The position numbers and the translations under genes were made by a program. A stretch of DNA of 64,000 bases, from NCBI GenBank assembly GCA_903875575.1, contig CAIQWJ010000079.1:1-64000 (forward strand), given 5' to 3'. Of this stretch, positions 8,742-17,808 are shown one piece after another. Within the stretch, counting starts at the first letter, position 1. Each line of letters starts with the position of its first letter. A model generated the notes under the pieces. The model was not told the origin of the DNA. It was given only the letters and a program-made list of their open reading frames with translations, and searched no databases. The stretch is from an uncultured Acidobacteriia bacterium. GTDB taxonomy: Bacteria > Acidobacteriota > Terriglobia > Bryobacterales > Bryobacteraceae.

Positions 8742-9275
8742 TTGCACTCACGCGAACACGAATTCAGCGAAGTGGCACTGACGCAGACGACGAGTCTTCT
8801 GCGCTTTGCGCGACGTCTGACGGCGGACCCTTCGGCGGCGGAGGATCTGGTTCAGGAAACTTTAATGCGTGCCTGGCGGGCCTTCGAGCAGTTCCGGGGG
8901 GGGACTAACGCCCGTGCATGGTTATTCTGCATCATGCTCAACACGTTTTACGGGCAGGGGCGTAAGGGCCACCTGACACTGGTGCCGCTGGGGGACACGG
9001 ACAGGCCAACCGGAAGCGGAACCAGCGAGCGTTTGGAAATCAACGAAGCGCTGGCGAAGTTACCACAGGAGCAGAGGGCTGTTTTGCTGCTGGGCGTAGT
9101 GGAGGGGTTCACGTGCCAGGAGATGTCCGAAATGCTGGGGATACCGATGGGGACGGTGATGTCCCGAATGAGCCGCGCGCGTCAGGCCATGCGGCGGCAA
9201 CTGGGAGTGGAAGCGCCTGAGAGCAGTCAGGCATGTGTGGGGCAGCCGGTTTTCAGCCATAAGGAAAACTCATGA
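8742..9275 (+). CDS. ECF-type sigma factor
   Basis: A 177-residue RNA polymerase sigma factor of the extracytoplasmic-function group. Region 2 is seen at about residues 15-55 (LLRFARRLTADPSAAEDLVQ, ETLMRAWRAFEQF) and region 4 at about 108-155 (LPQEQRAVLLLGVVEGFTCQ, then EMLGIPMGTVMSRMSRAR). Regions 1 and 3 are missing, as expected. The TTG at 8742 is used as start because the conserved region begins soon after. The last codon overlaps the next gene by ATGA, so the sigma factor and its regulator are translationally coupled. Confidence 0.92.
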   Translation: MHSREHEFSEVALTQTTSLLRFARRLTADPSAAEDLVQETLMRAWRAFEQFRGGTNARAWLFCIMLNTFYGQGRKGHLTLVPLGDTDRPTGSGTSERLEINEALAKLPQEQRAVLLLGVVEGFTCQEMSEMLGIPMGTVMSRMSRARQAMRRQLGVEAPESSQACVGQPVFSHKENS

Positions 9276-10012
9276 ATTGCGCAGACATTAAAGAATTATC
9301 GCCTCTCTGGCATAGTAATGAGCTGGAAGACTCGCGGCGTGTGGCGTTTGACCGGCACGTGGACGGCTGTGCCGCTTGCGGGCGGGAACTGCGGGAGCAG
9401 TGCGTTCTGGATGCGCAGTTGCGGGCAAGTGTCGCGGAAGACGCGGCTCTGCGCACGGAACGCTCACGAGTGATCGAAGCCCGGGTGAGAGGACAGATCA
9501 GCAGTGAGCAGCGGAAACGCTGGCTATTCCCCACCGTGGCTGCTGCGGCTGCGGCCATCGCGGCGGTTGTGTTTCTCACCGTGCCAAAGGCCGCCCCGCC
9601 CAATCCGGTGCTGGTGGCGGATGCTTCACGGGATCACACGATTGAAGTAGTACAGAAGTCGCCCCGACGCTGGCGAACTGCGGCGGGCGACATTGCGGCG
9701 CTGGAGCAATCGCAGGGCGTTTCCGATGCCGATGTCAAAGCGATTGAGGCGACGGGGTATCAGTTGCAGCGAGCCAAGATCTGCCACGTGGCGGGCCTGG
9801 CGTGGATGCATCTGGTGTATGCAAAAGACGGGAAGGAGTTTTCGGTTTACCTGCGGGTGAAACGTACTCAGCCGGTCACGGAAGCGGCTGCGGCTTCCGG
9901 GCCCCTGCAACTGGCGACGTTCAGCAAGGGGCGAGTGGAAGCGATTGTGGTGACGGCGACCACAAAGTCGGATTGCGATAAGTTTACGCAGGACGCGGCT
10001 GACGCGCTGTAG
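9272..10012 (+). CDS. Anti-sigma factor with zf-HC2 domain
   Basis: A 246-residue membrane protein that should hold the upstream sigma factor inactive. The N-terminal cytoplasmic domain has the HxxxCxxC zinc motif of ZAS/zf-HC2 anti-sigma factors (FDRHVDGCAACGRELRE). One transmembrane helix follows at about 88-110 (LFPTVAAAAAAIAAVVFLTV), then a periplasmic sensor part of about 130 residues. A short segment of this sensor part (YLRVK to SKGR) has a decayed second copy at 10703-10803. Confidence 0.9.
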   Translation: MNCADIKELSPLWHSNELEDSRRVAFDRHVDGCAACGRELREQCVLDAQLRASVAEDAALRTERSRVIEARVRGQISSEQRKRWLFPTVAAAAAAIAAVVFLTVPKAAPPNPVLVADASRDHTIEVVQKSPRRWRTAAGDIAALEQSQGVSDADVKAIEATGYQLQRAKICHVAGLAWMHLVYAKDGKEFSVYLRVKRTQPVTEAAAASGPLQLATFSKGRVEAIVVTATTKSDCDKFTQDAADAL

Positions 10013-10042
10013 TTGTTACCCTCACCGAGTACTTGAGGATAT

Positions 10043-10399
10043 TCAGAAATACAGGTCTCTCAAGCCAGCCAGGACCTCGTGCAATTGCCTGTCACGCAGG
10101 CGGCACAATTTTTTGAGGACCAAGGCGGAACTCAGAGTAAAAACCTTTGTCAACTTGACCATCGATTCTTTCGGCAGCACGCCTTCCTCGCAGTCGCCGG
10201 GCAGGATCGAGATCGAGTACGGAGAGGAGTTTAACTGTGACGTAACCGCCAGAAGAATGACGTCCTCATTGAATTCGTTGAAGCTGTCGGGTGAAACTAC
10301 CAGAGCAGGGCGACGCTTTGCGAACGTCAGATCGGTGAAAGGGAACTAGACCAGTACGATATCTCCACGCTTATAACTGATCGTAGATGGCGTCGTCAT
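10043..10399 (-). pseudogene. MazF/PemK-type toxin with in-frame stop at codon 18
   Basis: A 118-codon frame interrupted by one TAG (10346-10348). On either side it reads as a typical MazF-like mRNA interferase: SYKRGDIVLV, stop, FPFTDLTFAKRRPALVVSPD, then DVILLAVTSQ and LPKESMVKLTKVFTLSS. Family members usually have Pro, Glu or Gln at the stopped position; GAG or CAG to TAG would be one change. Everything else appears intact to the natural TGA at 10043-10045. The ATG at 10399 overlaps the antitoxin end by 29 bases, the usual coupling of such pairs. Either the toxin is dead, or a suppressor or sequencing error is involved. Confidence 0.85.
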
Positions 10400-10571
10400 C
10401 GTTATTCCAGAACTCGAAGGATGGTTCCGCCGCTCTCAACCACTGGACGCCCTCTGTCAATTCCAGAATCTCCTCGTCTGAAAACACACGATAGGCTTTC
10501 CCGGGCACTGCGCCCTTCACCTCGCCCGTCGGCTTAAATACGCCCTCGCTCCAGGTCGCCGTGATGCTCAT
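10371..10571 (-). CDS. Antitoxin partner of the MazF-type toxin
   Basis: A 66-residue protein beginning MSITATWSEGVFKPTGEVKG, with GAGGT 4 nt before the ATG. The N-terminal strand resembles DUF104/AbrB-like antitoxins (ITATWSEGVFKP, a short strand-turn-strand), followed by an acidic tail (EFWNNDDDAIYDQL) fit to neutralise a basic ribonuclease. It precedes and overlaps the MazF-type frame, which fixes its role by context. The frame is intact, so the antitoxin outlived its toxin. Confidence 0.65.
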   Translation of the reverse strand: MSITATWSEGVFKPTGEVKGAVPGKAYRVFSDEEILELTEGVQWLRAAEPSFEFWNNDDDAIYDQL

Positions 10572-10860
10572 AACCTCAGTCTAACAGACAAATACAAGGT
10601 TCCCGGAAGCGCGAAAATCACACGGATATCAGCTTCGCGTTCGAGGATGTAACTGCTTGCTTGCCCCGCTTCTCTTGAGTTTCCGTGAACGGCAGATAGA
10701 TGATTTCGGTTACCTGCGGATGAAGCACGACTGGCCCGTGACGGAAGCCGCCGCGGCTTCAGGGGCACTGCAGCCGGCTACTTTCTGCAAGGGCCGGGCA
10801 CGATGCTAAAGCGGTGCTGTAACCGACCTGGTTGGGGTGGGGACAAATTCCGTATGCCCG
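10572..10860. other. Decay zone: remnants of a cupin and an anti-sigma gene
   Basis: No intact gene is visible. Bases 10703-10803 read on the plus strand as FGYLRMKHDWPVTEAAAASG then LQPATFCKGR and a stop, clearly a diverged copy of the anti-sigma segment at 9840-9940. Bases 10622-10657 on the minus strand read SYILEREADIRV and match the cupin gene segment near 17965-18001 (YILEGEAEILV) at about 31 of 36 bases. Both parents lie in this same window. Confidence 0.65.
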
Positions 10861-11226
10861 CTACATGCTGTAGAAAAACTCTTCGTAGACGATCTTGCCG
10901 TCCACGACTTTGTAGATGGCGATCTCTTCCATGGTGAACCTTTTGCTCTGAGGCGTGAACGTCACGTCCATCTTAAAAGTCACGGAGAAAAACGGCCCCG
11001 CGACCAGCGGACCTTCGACTTTCAACGAATGAACGGTGTGGTTCGCCGCCCACCATTCACCCTTGGCTTTGATGCCTGCGATGCCTTTGGTCTCACGCGA
11101 ACCGCCGGGGGGTGCGCCGGCCTCCATGCTGACGATGTCGTCCGAGTACAGCGTGGCAATCGGTTCCTGAAAATTACCTGCCGAACAAAGTGCTACGAGT
11201 TCCTCCGCAACTTCCGCTGTCGTCAT
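10861..11226 (-). CDS. SnoaL/NTF2-like small protein
   Basis: A 121-residue alpha+beta cone-fold protein (MTTAEVAEELVALCSAGNFQ, ATLYSDDIVSMEAG, end VVDGKIVYEEFFYS). This is the layout of SnoaL-like polyketide cyclase/NTF2 proteins of unknown substrate. The ATG at 11226 fits the family start; a longer frame upstream has no family-like content. Cytoplasmic, single gene. Confidence 0.75.
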   Translation of the reverse strand: MTTAEVAEELVALCSAGNFQEPIATLYSDDIVSMEAGAPPGGSRETKGIAGIKAKGEWWAANHTVHSLKVEGPLVAGPFFSVTFKMDVTFTPQSKRFTMEEIAIYKVVDGKIVYEEFFYSM

Positions 11227-11363
11227 GAATCGGGCTCCTGAATCGCGTGGGCTCTGCTGTACGAAGTTAGCACAATTCAGGAGGCCCGATGGTGAGAAAT
11301 CCATCCGAACAATGCGGCGCTGTTCGGGCCGCCCGGAGACCTGGCTGATTCGGGCATGGCGAC

Positions 11364-14300
11364 TCAGAAAGAATACTTCAGAGCGAACTGCATTTGCCGC
11401 ATGGATCCGTTCAGTGACGTAATGCGTCCAAATTGGCTGTTGGAGAAGTTCGCGTTGGGCAGGCCCCATGCCGGGTGGTTCAGAAGATTGAACGCCTCCC
11501 ATCGGAACTGCAGGTTGTGCCCATCCTTAAACATGCGGAACTCCTTATGGACGGAGAAGTCCAGATAGAAGCCGCCGGGGCCAATAATCGTGTTACGGCC
11601 CGCATTTCCAAAGGAGTAGAGCGGGGCCAGTGCGAAGGCAGCAGGGTTAAACCAAAGCGAGGTCGTGGGATTCTGCAGCGACTGGCTGATGCCGGTGGCA
11701 TCCGGCCGATCCGCGTTGATGTTGGTGTTGGCGCGATTCACGCCGGCCGAGGGGTTGATGGGGAAGCCAGTACGCCACGTGATAATTGAGCCGGCCTGCC
11801 AGCCTCCCGCGACTGCGTTGAGGAAGGGATTCCGGATGTTGAACGCACGTCCTGTGCCCATCGGCAAATCGTAGAGGCCGGAGATCACGAGCCGGTGACG
11901 ATTGTCGAACGTTGAGACGCCACGCTCGCACCGCATGCAATTGCCATTCTGCGAGAAGAGCGTGTCGCTATCCTGCGTGCGAACGCCGCTGGTTTCGTCA
12001 ATCGACTTCGACCAGGTGTAGCTGACAAGGGTAGTGAGCCCTTTGGAGTATCGTTTGGTGAGCTTCGCTCCGAGCGAGTTGTAATTGGCGTTGGCACCGT
12101 CGTCCACAAGGACGAGCAACCCGAAGTTGGGATACGGCGAACGACTGGCGACCGTACCCGGACCGGGGACGGCGGCGCTCACGCCGCGATACGACTCAAG
12201 ATGGTGGCTGGTTGAGCCGAGGTAACCTGCTTCCAGCGTGAGGTCTTTTGCCAACTGGTGCTGCACGTTGAGCAAATACTGGTTGGAGTAAGGGGTACGC
12301 CGATCGTACTTCATGGAGAAAGCCTGAGGCGTCGTAATGATGGCATTGGCCGATCCGGACGCGCCGAGGGCGTTATTCCAGGTTTCCGCTGGGAACGAAG
12401 GATTATCGTCATTCCGCGAACGGCCGGCCGCGTTTCGGCCGACATCGAACCATGGATTGCCCTGGTCCTGGTTGTAGAAAGTTCCACCGGCCAGGCGGAA
12501 GGACCACTTTGCATTCGGACTCCAGGCAATTCCAAGCCGGGGAGCAAAATCGTTATTATCCCGCTGCACCAGGCTGTCACCCAGGCGACCATCCTGGACG
12601 AGCGGAATATTGGGCCAGCGGACGCGCAGGCCGGCGTAGGGATCGCCCTTGCTGAGTCCCTGGCGCAGGAAAACGGGGTAACGGCTCTGGTCGGCAACAT
12701 TCGGGGTTGTGTCATAGCCGTTGAAGAAAACGGTGACAAGATTGCCGCTCTGGTCGGTCCATGGCGGCGTATTTTCGTAGCGCAGGCCGAGAGAAAGGGT
12801 CAGGTGCGGAGTGATCTTCCAGGTGTCGTCCGCGTACAGGTAGAACGCGGTCTGGCGATATTTTACGGACGCGATCTGAGCGGCAACCTCAGTCAGGGTC
12901 ACGTTGCCGAGAAGGAATGAAGCAAAGGCATCTCCGCCGCTGCTGGTGGAGGGATCCCAGGTGGGCGTCGTCGAGAATGTAAAACTGCCGCGCCCAAACT
13001 GATTGCCGTCCTGATTGTACTGATCGGCGCGGATCTCGCCGCCGAAGCGGAACGAGTGTTTGCCCCGTACGATTGACGTATTGTTCAGAAACTGGAGCGA
13101 GCGATTGTTGTTGACGAAAGGACCGTCGGTGCTGTCGCCAATACCTGCGTAGTTGGGAATATTGATTGCCGGAATGCCCCATGTCGCTTCGGCACCACCG
13201 GATAGCCCGGGGATCTTCAGTTCGTCGACCACATTTCGCACCCCGGCGAGCAGGGTACCGACTGAGTTATAGAAGCGAGTGTAGCCGAACCTGGTCTCCG
13301 TAACAGTGGACGGCGTCAGCACGCGGGTGTTGGTGCCCATGTATTGTTCGAAGTTCGTCAGCAGTTTAGTACCGTTCAGATTCAGCCCCGGGCTGGATGA
13401 GTTTTCGTCGCCCCAACTGTATCGGCCCGTCCAGCTGGATTTAGCCGATTCAATATAATCCATGCGTAAGATAAACTGATCGCGATTGTCCGGGCGGGTG
13501 AGCGCCTCGGTGAAGTTGTTCGTTGAACCCGGCAGCGTGGGTTGCGCATAAAAGCCCAGGAGTTGTTTCGAGATCTGGCTGATGCGACTGGGCGGGAGGA
13601 TGTTTCCGGTAAAAGGCGTGGCGGTGATGGTTTTGCCATCGGCACCGAGCACGTGACTGGTCGGGTCAAAAAGCTTTGCAGAGACGCCGGAGAAATCGCC
13701 CGACTGGATTGAGTTGGAGGCGAGGCTGAACAAGCCGGTGACACTGCCTCGTTTTCGATACGCTTCGTAGTTCCCCATGAAGAAAAGCTTGTCTTTGCCG
13801 TTGAACAGTCTCGGGATACGGACCGGACCGGCGAGTGTGAAGCCATACTGATTCCACTTGAATGGGTCTTTCGCCGGACGAAGCGCTGTGAACGCGTAGC
13901 TGGTGGCATCGAACTTGTCGTTACGCAGGAATTCAAACAATGTGCCGTGATAGCGATTGGTGCCGGATTTTGTTACCACGTTGATCTGGGACGACTGGCG
14001 TCCGAACTCGGCCGGGTAAACGCCTGTCTGCACTTTGAATTCTTCCAGGGCATCCACCGAGGGCATCACGATGAAAGTGTTGAAGTTCGGGTCCGTATTC
14101 TCAACGCCGTCGAGGGTATAGTGATTGAAGTTGGTCCGCTGGCCGCCGACGGAAATGGTCTGGCCGGCCCGAATACCACCCTGGCGAGCCGAGGCTTGCC
14201 CCTGTCCGGTAAACCCCGTGGAGACGTTCGGCGACAGCGAGACAAGCTGCAGGTAGTTGCGACCGTTGAGCGGGAGTTCCACAATGCGACGGTTTTCAAT

Positions 14301-14714
14301 CACGGTGCCGACGGTCGCATTGTCAGTCGTGATCTGAGTATCCGACGCTTCCACGCGAATGGACTCGGCAATCGGCCCCAGTTCCATGGCGATGTCGATA
14401 CGAACAGCCTGCTGAACGTGCAGTTCAATCTCCGGGCGAATCCACAACTTGAAACCGGATTTCTCAGCCCGCAGGGTATAGGTGCCGGGCTGGAGCGAAG
14501 GAAACGCGTAAACGCCGGCATCGTTACTGCTGACGGAACGGACCGCGCTGTTGCCTTCATTCGTGACGGTGATGCTGACGCCGGGGACAACTGCGCCGGT
14601 GGCATCGGCGGTCTCCCCGGTGATCGAGCCCAGGGTCTGGCCGAAGGCGAAGGGACTCGTCAGGAGGCATGCCCATAGCAAAACACCTGGCCGGATGCAG
14701 GATCTTGAATTCAT
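11364..14714 (-). CDS. TonB-dependent receptor, Oar-like
   Basis: A 1116-residue outer-membrane transporter. A signal peptide (ending SPFAFGQ) is followed by a carboxypeptidase-regulatory/Ig-like domain (LGSITGETADATGAVVPGVS, residues about 26-105), a plug domain (VVELPLNGRNYLQL-type segment near 150, then SGTNRYHGTLFEFLRN) and a C-terminal beta-barrel ending in Phe (MQFALKYSF). Such Oar-like receptors are the main large-substrate importers of Acidobacteriota and lack a SusD partner. AGGAGA lies about 11 nt before the ATG at 14714, which decides the start over the upstream in-frame codon at 14786. It is divergent from a membrane regulator and close to an oligogalacturonate lyase, so a pectin-derived substrate is a reasonable guess. 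Confidence 0.9.
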   Translation of the reverse strand: MNSRSCIRPGVLLWACLLTSPFAFGQTLGSITGETADATGAVVPGVSITVTNEGNSAVRSVSSNDAGVYAFPSLQPGTYTLRAEKSGFKLWIRPEIELHVQQAVRIDIAMELGPIAESIRVEASDTQITTDNATVGTVIENRRIVELPLNGRNYLQLVSLSPNVSTGFTGQGQASARQGGIRAGQTISVGGQRTNFNHYTLDGVENTDPNFNTFIVMPSVDALEEFKVQTGVYPAEFGRQSSQINVVTKSGTNRYHGTLFEFLRNDKFDATSYAFTALRPAKDPFKWNQYGFTLAGPVRIPRLFNGKDKLFFMGNYEAYRKRGSVTGLFSLASNSIQSGDFSGVSAKLFDPTSHVLGADGKTITATPFTGNILPPSRISQISKQLLGFYAQPTLPGSTNNFTEALTRPDNRDQFILRMDYIESAKSSWTGRYSWGDENSSSPGLNLNGTKLLTNFEQYMGTNTRVLTPSTVTETRFGYTRFYNSVGTLLAGVRNVVDELKIPGLSGGAEATWGIPAINIPNYAGIGDSTDGPFVNNNRSLQFLNNTSIVRGKHSFRFGGEIRADQYNQDGNQFGRGSFTFSTTPTWDPSTSSGGDAFASFLLGNVTLTEVAAQIASVKYRQTAFYLYADDTWKITPHLTLSLGLRYENTPPWTDQSGNLVTVFFNGYDTTPNVADQSRYPVFLRQGLSKGDPYAGLRVRWPNIPLVQDGRLGDSLVQRDNNDFAPRLGIAWSPNAKWSFRLAGGTFYNQDQGNPWFDVGRNAAGRSRNDDNPSFPAETWNNALGASGSANAIITTPQAFSMKYDRRTPYSNQYLLNVQHQLAKDLTLEAGYLGSTSHHLESYRGVSAAVPGPGTVASRSPYPNFGLLVLVDDGANANYNSLGAKLTKRYSKGLTTLVSYTWSKSIDETSGVRTQDSDTLFSQNGNCMRCERGVSTFDNRHRLVISGLYDLPMGTGRAFNIRNPFLNAVAGGWQAGSIITWRTGFPINPSAGVNRANTNINADRPDATGISQSLQNPTTSLWFNPAAFALAPLYSFGNAGRNTIIGPGGFYLDFSVHKEFRMFKDGHNLQFRWEAFNLLNHPAWGLPNANFSNSQFGRITSLNGSMRQMQFALKYSF

Positions 14715-14802
14715 TTGTTTGTTTGATCTCCTGTTGATGACTGCCGCACAGGCCGGACCTGGACCTGAACCACAGTTCATCGGCAATCAGAACACTTGGT
14801 GG

Positions 14803-14833
14803 CACCCGATACTAGGGTGGCTACGGTACCCTA
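14803..14833. promoter_or_regulatory. Inverted-repeat cluster between TonB receptor and regulator
   Basis: CACCC (14803-14807) and GGGTG (14815-14819) form one inverted repeat. TAGGGT (14813-14818) and ACCCTA (14828-14833) form an overlapping second one with a 9-nt spacer. The site lies in the 240-bp divergent region and could be an operator for either gene. This is inference from symmetry and position. Confidence 0.35.
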
Positions 14834-14954
14834 CTCCAGCTTCGGCAGACGGGCATTTATTTCCAATGAGTTACGGGCCAGCGTCACCCGTTTTTTGTGG
14901 TTCCGTGGCCCGTACGGTACCGCTTCTGTGATAGAATCCGCCCAGGGTAGGGGA

Positions 14955-16277
14955 ATGGTTCGAACTCAGTTTGCCGACGCAGAACCGATCAAGTGTGCGC
15001 CAGGCCACGATCACGCCGCGGTCCAGTTACAGCTCGCGAGGATCCTGGAGAGCCCTCATTTCCGAAACAGCAAACGCAGTCAATCCCTTTTGCGATTTGT
15101 GGTGGAGATGTCGCTCGCCGGAGATTCGAATTCTCTGAAGGAGCGGTACATTGGGGCGACCGTGTTCGGTCGCGAGGCCGCCTATGACACTGCCCAGGAC
15201 CCGATTGTCCGTAACGCGGCGATCGACGTTCGAAAGCGTCTGGCCCAGTACTACATGCACCCGGAGCACGCCTCCGAGCTGCGAATTGAGCTGCCCTCTG
15301 GTTCTTACCAGCCGACAATTTTATTTGAAGCACCTGCGGTGATCCCACAGGGATCTGAGTCCACCCTTGAGGTACTGCCGCTGCGCGAACCTGCCGCGCC
15401 TGAGCCAGCCCGGCCCCAGGTGGCGGGCCGCATTCGTATTGTCTGGAAAGGGGCGCTGGCCCTGGCCGTCCTCGGCCTGGTTGCCGCGGCGGGGAACATG
15501 CTGTGGCAGGAACAACGGACGGCTGATCACGAACTGAACGCCTTCTGGGAACCGTTGTTCCGCGCGAGCAAGACCATTCAGATCTGTATTGGGCAGCCGA
15601 CTCGTGTCTACCGCTTCACGGGACCGCGCAGTGAGGAATTGAACCGCGCGCTGGGGCACCCATCCAGCCCCGAGCGGGATGCCGCTCAAATTGCCGTCGC
15701 TCCGGGCGAAATCGCATGGGTGGCCCCGGAATATTTGTTTCTGCGCGATGCAATGGCGGGTTTCAATGTTGCATCGTGGGTTCAGTCGCGCGGGCATCCA
15801 TTGCGGTTGATGTCGGTGGCACAAACGAATTACTCGCTGATCCGGCATGAGCCGCTGGTGACCATCGGCGCTTTCAATAATGCATGGGCGATTCGTGTTA
15901 CCGCGGATCTTCGCTTTGTCTTTGACCAGCGGACCGTGAACGGCGTTACCTACCACTGCATCACCGACCGGCGGCATCCGGAGTTTGCAGACTGGAAGGT
16001 AGCCCAACCGGCCGGTGCGTCCATGACCGAAGACTACGCGATCGTAACCCGTGTATTGGACCCGGCTACTGAGCAGATCGTCATTTCCGCGGCGGGAATC
16101 GAGGCTTTCGGCACGCTCTCTGCGAGCGATTTTGTCACGAAGCCTGAGTACGTGGGAGTGGCGCTGCAGTCGGCGCCAAAGGACTGGCGACGGCGGAACG
16201 CCCAGTTCGTACTGGGGACCAGGATTATTGACGGCGCACCGGGTCCACCGAAAGTTCTGGCGGCCCATTTCTGGTAG
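14955..16277 (+). CDS. Acidobacterial membrane regulator-like protein (ERYIG/VFGR family)
   Basis: A 440-residue protein. The N-terminal 110 residues are a conserved acidobacterial domain: LARILESPHFRNSKRSQSLL, LKERYIGATVFGREAAYDT and DPIVRNAAIDVRKRLAQYY. It is usually found in front of a transmembrane helix and often annotated with adenylate cyclase or winged-helix regulators. One helix spans about 164-184, then a 250-residue extracytoplasmic domain follows. AGGGTAGGGGA before the ATG at 14955 supports this start rather than 14796. The paired arrangement with a divergent TonB receptor suggests it senses a ligand outside and controls uptake; this is inference. Confidence 0.75.
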   Translation: MVRTQFADAEPIKCAPGHDHAAVQLQLARILESPHFRNSKRSQSLLRFVVEMSLAGDSNSLKERYIGATVFGREAAYDTAQDPIVRNAAIDVRKRLAQYYMHPEHASELRIELPSGSYQPTILFEAPAVIPQGSESTLEVLPLREPAAPEPARPQVAGRIRIVWKGALALAVLGLVAAAGNMLWQEQRTADHELNAFWEPLFRASKTIQICIGQPTRVYRFTGPRSEELNRALGHPSSPERDAAQIAVAPGEIAWVAPEYLFLRDAMAGFNVASWVQSRGHPLRLMSVAQTNYSLIRHEPLVTIGAFNNAWAIRVTADLRFVFDQRTVNGVTYHCITDRRHPEFADWKVAQPAGASMTEDYAIVTRVLDPATEQIVISAAGIEAFGTLSASDFVTKPEYVGVALQSAPKDWRRRNAQFVLGTRIIDGAPGPPKVLAAHFW

Positions 16278-16366
16278 GGTGGCGGAAGAGTTGAAACGCC
16301 GGGAGCATGGAGAGGCCGGATCACCGGATGTGTGACACCTTGCGGAAAACGCGACATAATACGTCC

Positions 16367-17605
16367 ATGCGTTTACTCCGTTCCGTGCTTTATGGCACTA
16401 TAACCGTGGCCGCCGTTCTGGCGGCGCAAACTCCGCCTCCCAAAGAATGGATCGACCCCGATACCGGGCACCGCGTCGTTCGTCTCACCGACGAACCTGG
16501 CAGCGCCAGCCTCTACTTCAATCAGAATGGCTACACCGCCGACGGCAAGAAACTGATTTACACGACTCCGAACGGCATCTCTGTCTTCAATCTGGAAACC
16601 CGCGCCACGAAGGTTGTCGTAACCGGCAACGTCAAAGTGATCGTCACCGGCCACAAGACGCAGAACGTTTACTACCTCAAAGGCGACACCATTTTCTCCA
16701 CCGATGCCGATAGCGGCGTCACGCGGGAAATCGCCAAAGTCCCCGCCCGCAGTTCCGTGGTGACGGTGAATGCCGACGAAACGATGCTCGCCGGCACCTA
16801 CACCGAACGGGATGCCGCACCGGTCAACGTCACGGCTCCTGGTCAGCCCCAGCAACTCGTACAGGCCCCCAACAAAGGGCAGATGATGGAGGAGCGCCTC
16901 GCCGCCCGCATCCCGATGGGCATGTTCACGGTCAATGTGAAGACCGGCGAAGTGAAGACCATTCACAAGAGCACGGACTGGCTGAATCATTTAGAGTTTT
17001 CACCGACCGACCCCACGCTGCTGATGTTCTGCCACGAAGGCCCGTGGCACAAGGTGGATCGCATCTGGACCATCCGCACCGATGGCACACACATCACTCA
17101 GATCCACACCCGCACCATGGCGATGGAGATCTTCGGCCACGAATTCTGGGCGCCCGATGGCAAGACCATCTGGTACGATCTGCAGACACCGCGCGGCGAG
17201 GTCTTCTGGCTGGCGGGTTACAACGTGGAAACCGGGACGCGAACGTGGTATCACCTGGATCGCGACGAGTGGTCGATCCACTTCAATGTGACGAAGGACG
17301 GCACGCTGTTTTGCGGCGATGGCGGCGATCCCGGGCAGGTGGCGCGCGCGAAGAACGGGCAGTGGATCTATCTGTTTCGCCCGGAACTGGCGCCGAATCG
17401 GGGGATTGAGGATAAGAACTTCGTCAATCCTGGCGTGCTGCGTTCGGAGAAGCTGGTGAATATGTCGAAGCACCAGTACAAACTGGAACCGAATGTCAGC
17501 TTCACGCCGGATCAGAAGTGGGTCGTGTTCCGGTCCAATATGTTTGGCGAGACGTACGTGTTTGCGGTGGAAGCTGCAAAGGCGAATCAGGCAACCCTGA
17601 AGTGA
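16367..17605 (+). CDS. ogl: Oligogalacturonate lyase (PL22-like), exported
   Basis: A 412-residue seven-bladed propeller enzyme of the oligogalacturonide lyase family, which cleaves unsaturated digalacturonate from pectin breakdown into 5-keto-4-deoxyuronate. Family features: PPKEWIDPDTGHRVVRLTDE at the mature N-terminus, YFNQNGYTADGKKLIY, FCHEGPWHKVDRIW and EIFGHEFWAPDGKTIWYD, supplying the histidines that bind the metal in this family. A signal peptide (VLYGTITVAAVLAAQ) places it in the periplasm, unlike enterobacterial Ogl. The start at 16367 is the signal-peptide methionine; the frame is open from 16307. Confidence 0.85.
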   Translation: MRLLRSVLYGTITVAAVLAAQTPPPKEWIDPDTGHRVVRLTDEPGSASLYFNQNGYTADGKKLIYTTPNGISVFNLETRATKVVVTGNVKVIVTGHKTQNVYYLKGDTIFSTDADSGVTREIAKVPARSSVVTVNADETMLAGTYTERDAAPVNVTAPGQPQQLVQAPNKGQMMEERLAARIPMGMFTVNVKTGEVKTIHKSTDWLNHLEFSPTDPTLLMFCHEGPWHKVDRIWTIRTDGTHITQIHTRTMAMEIFGHEFWAPDGKTIWYDLQTPRGEVFWLAGYNVETGTRTWYHLDRDEWSIHFNVTKDGTLFCGDGGDPGQVARAKNGQWIYLFRPELAPNRGIEDKNFVNPGVLRSEKLVNMSKHQYKLEPNVSFTPDQKWVVFRSNMFGETYVFAVEAAKANQATLK

Positions 17606-17808
17606 GCGGATACCCTGGAAGCCGGCGGAAGCAGACGCGAGCCCTCACACGGGAACCAATCGTCACCGGATAGCGAACGGAGCCCCGCAGCAAGGCCGAT
17701 CGTAGCAGGCGACCGGCCTGCCTCCACCGCGGGTGACTGGACATGAATCGCACAGTGGGGTGTTGCGCAGATATGGCTGCGTCTGGGGACCGAGGCCATC
17801 GGAGGGTC

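Noticed and set aside
17606-17808. Possible gene between the lyase and the cupin
   Set aside because: Frames on both strands are Arg/Pro/Ser-rich with no start signals; looks like plain intergenic DNA.
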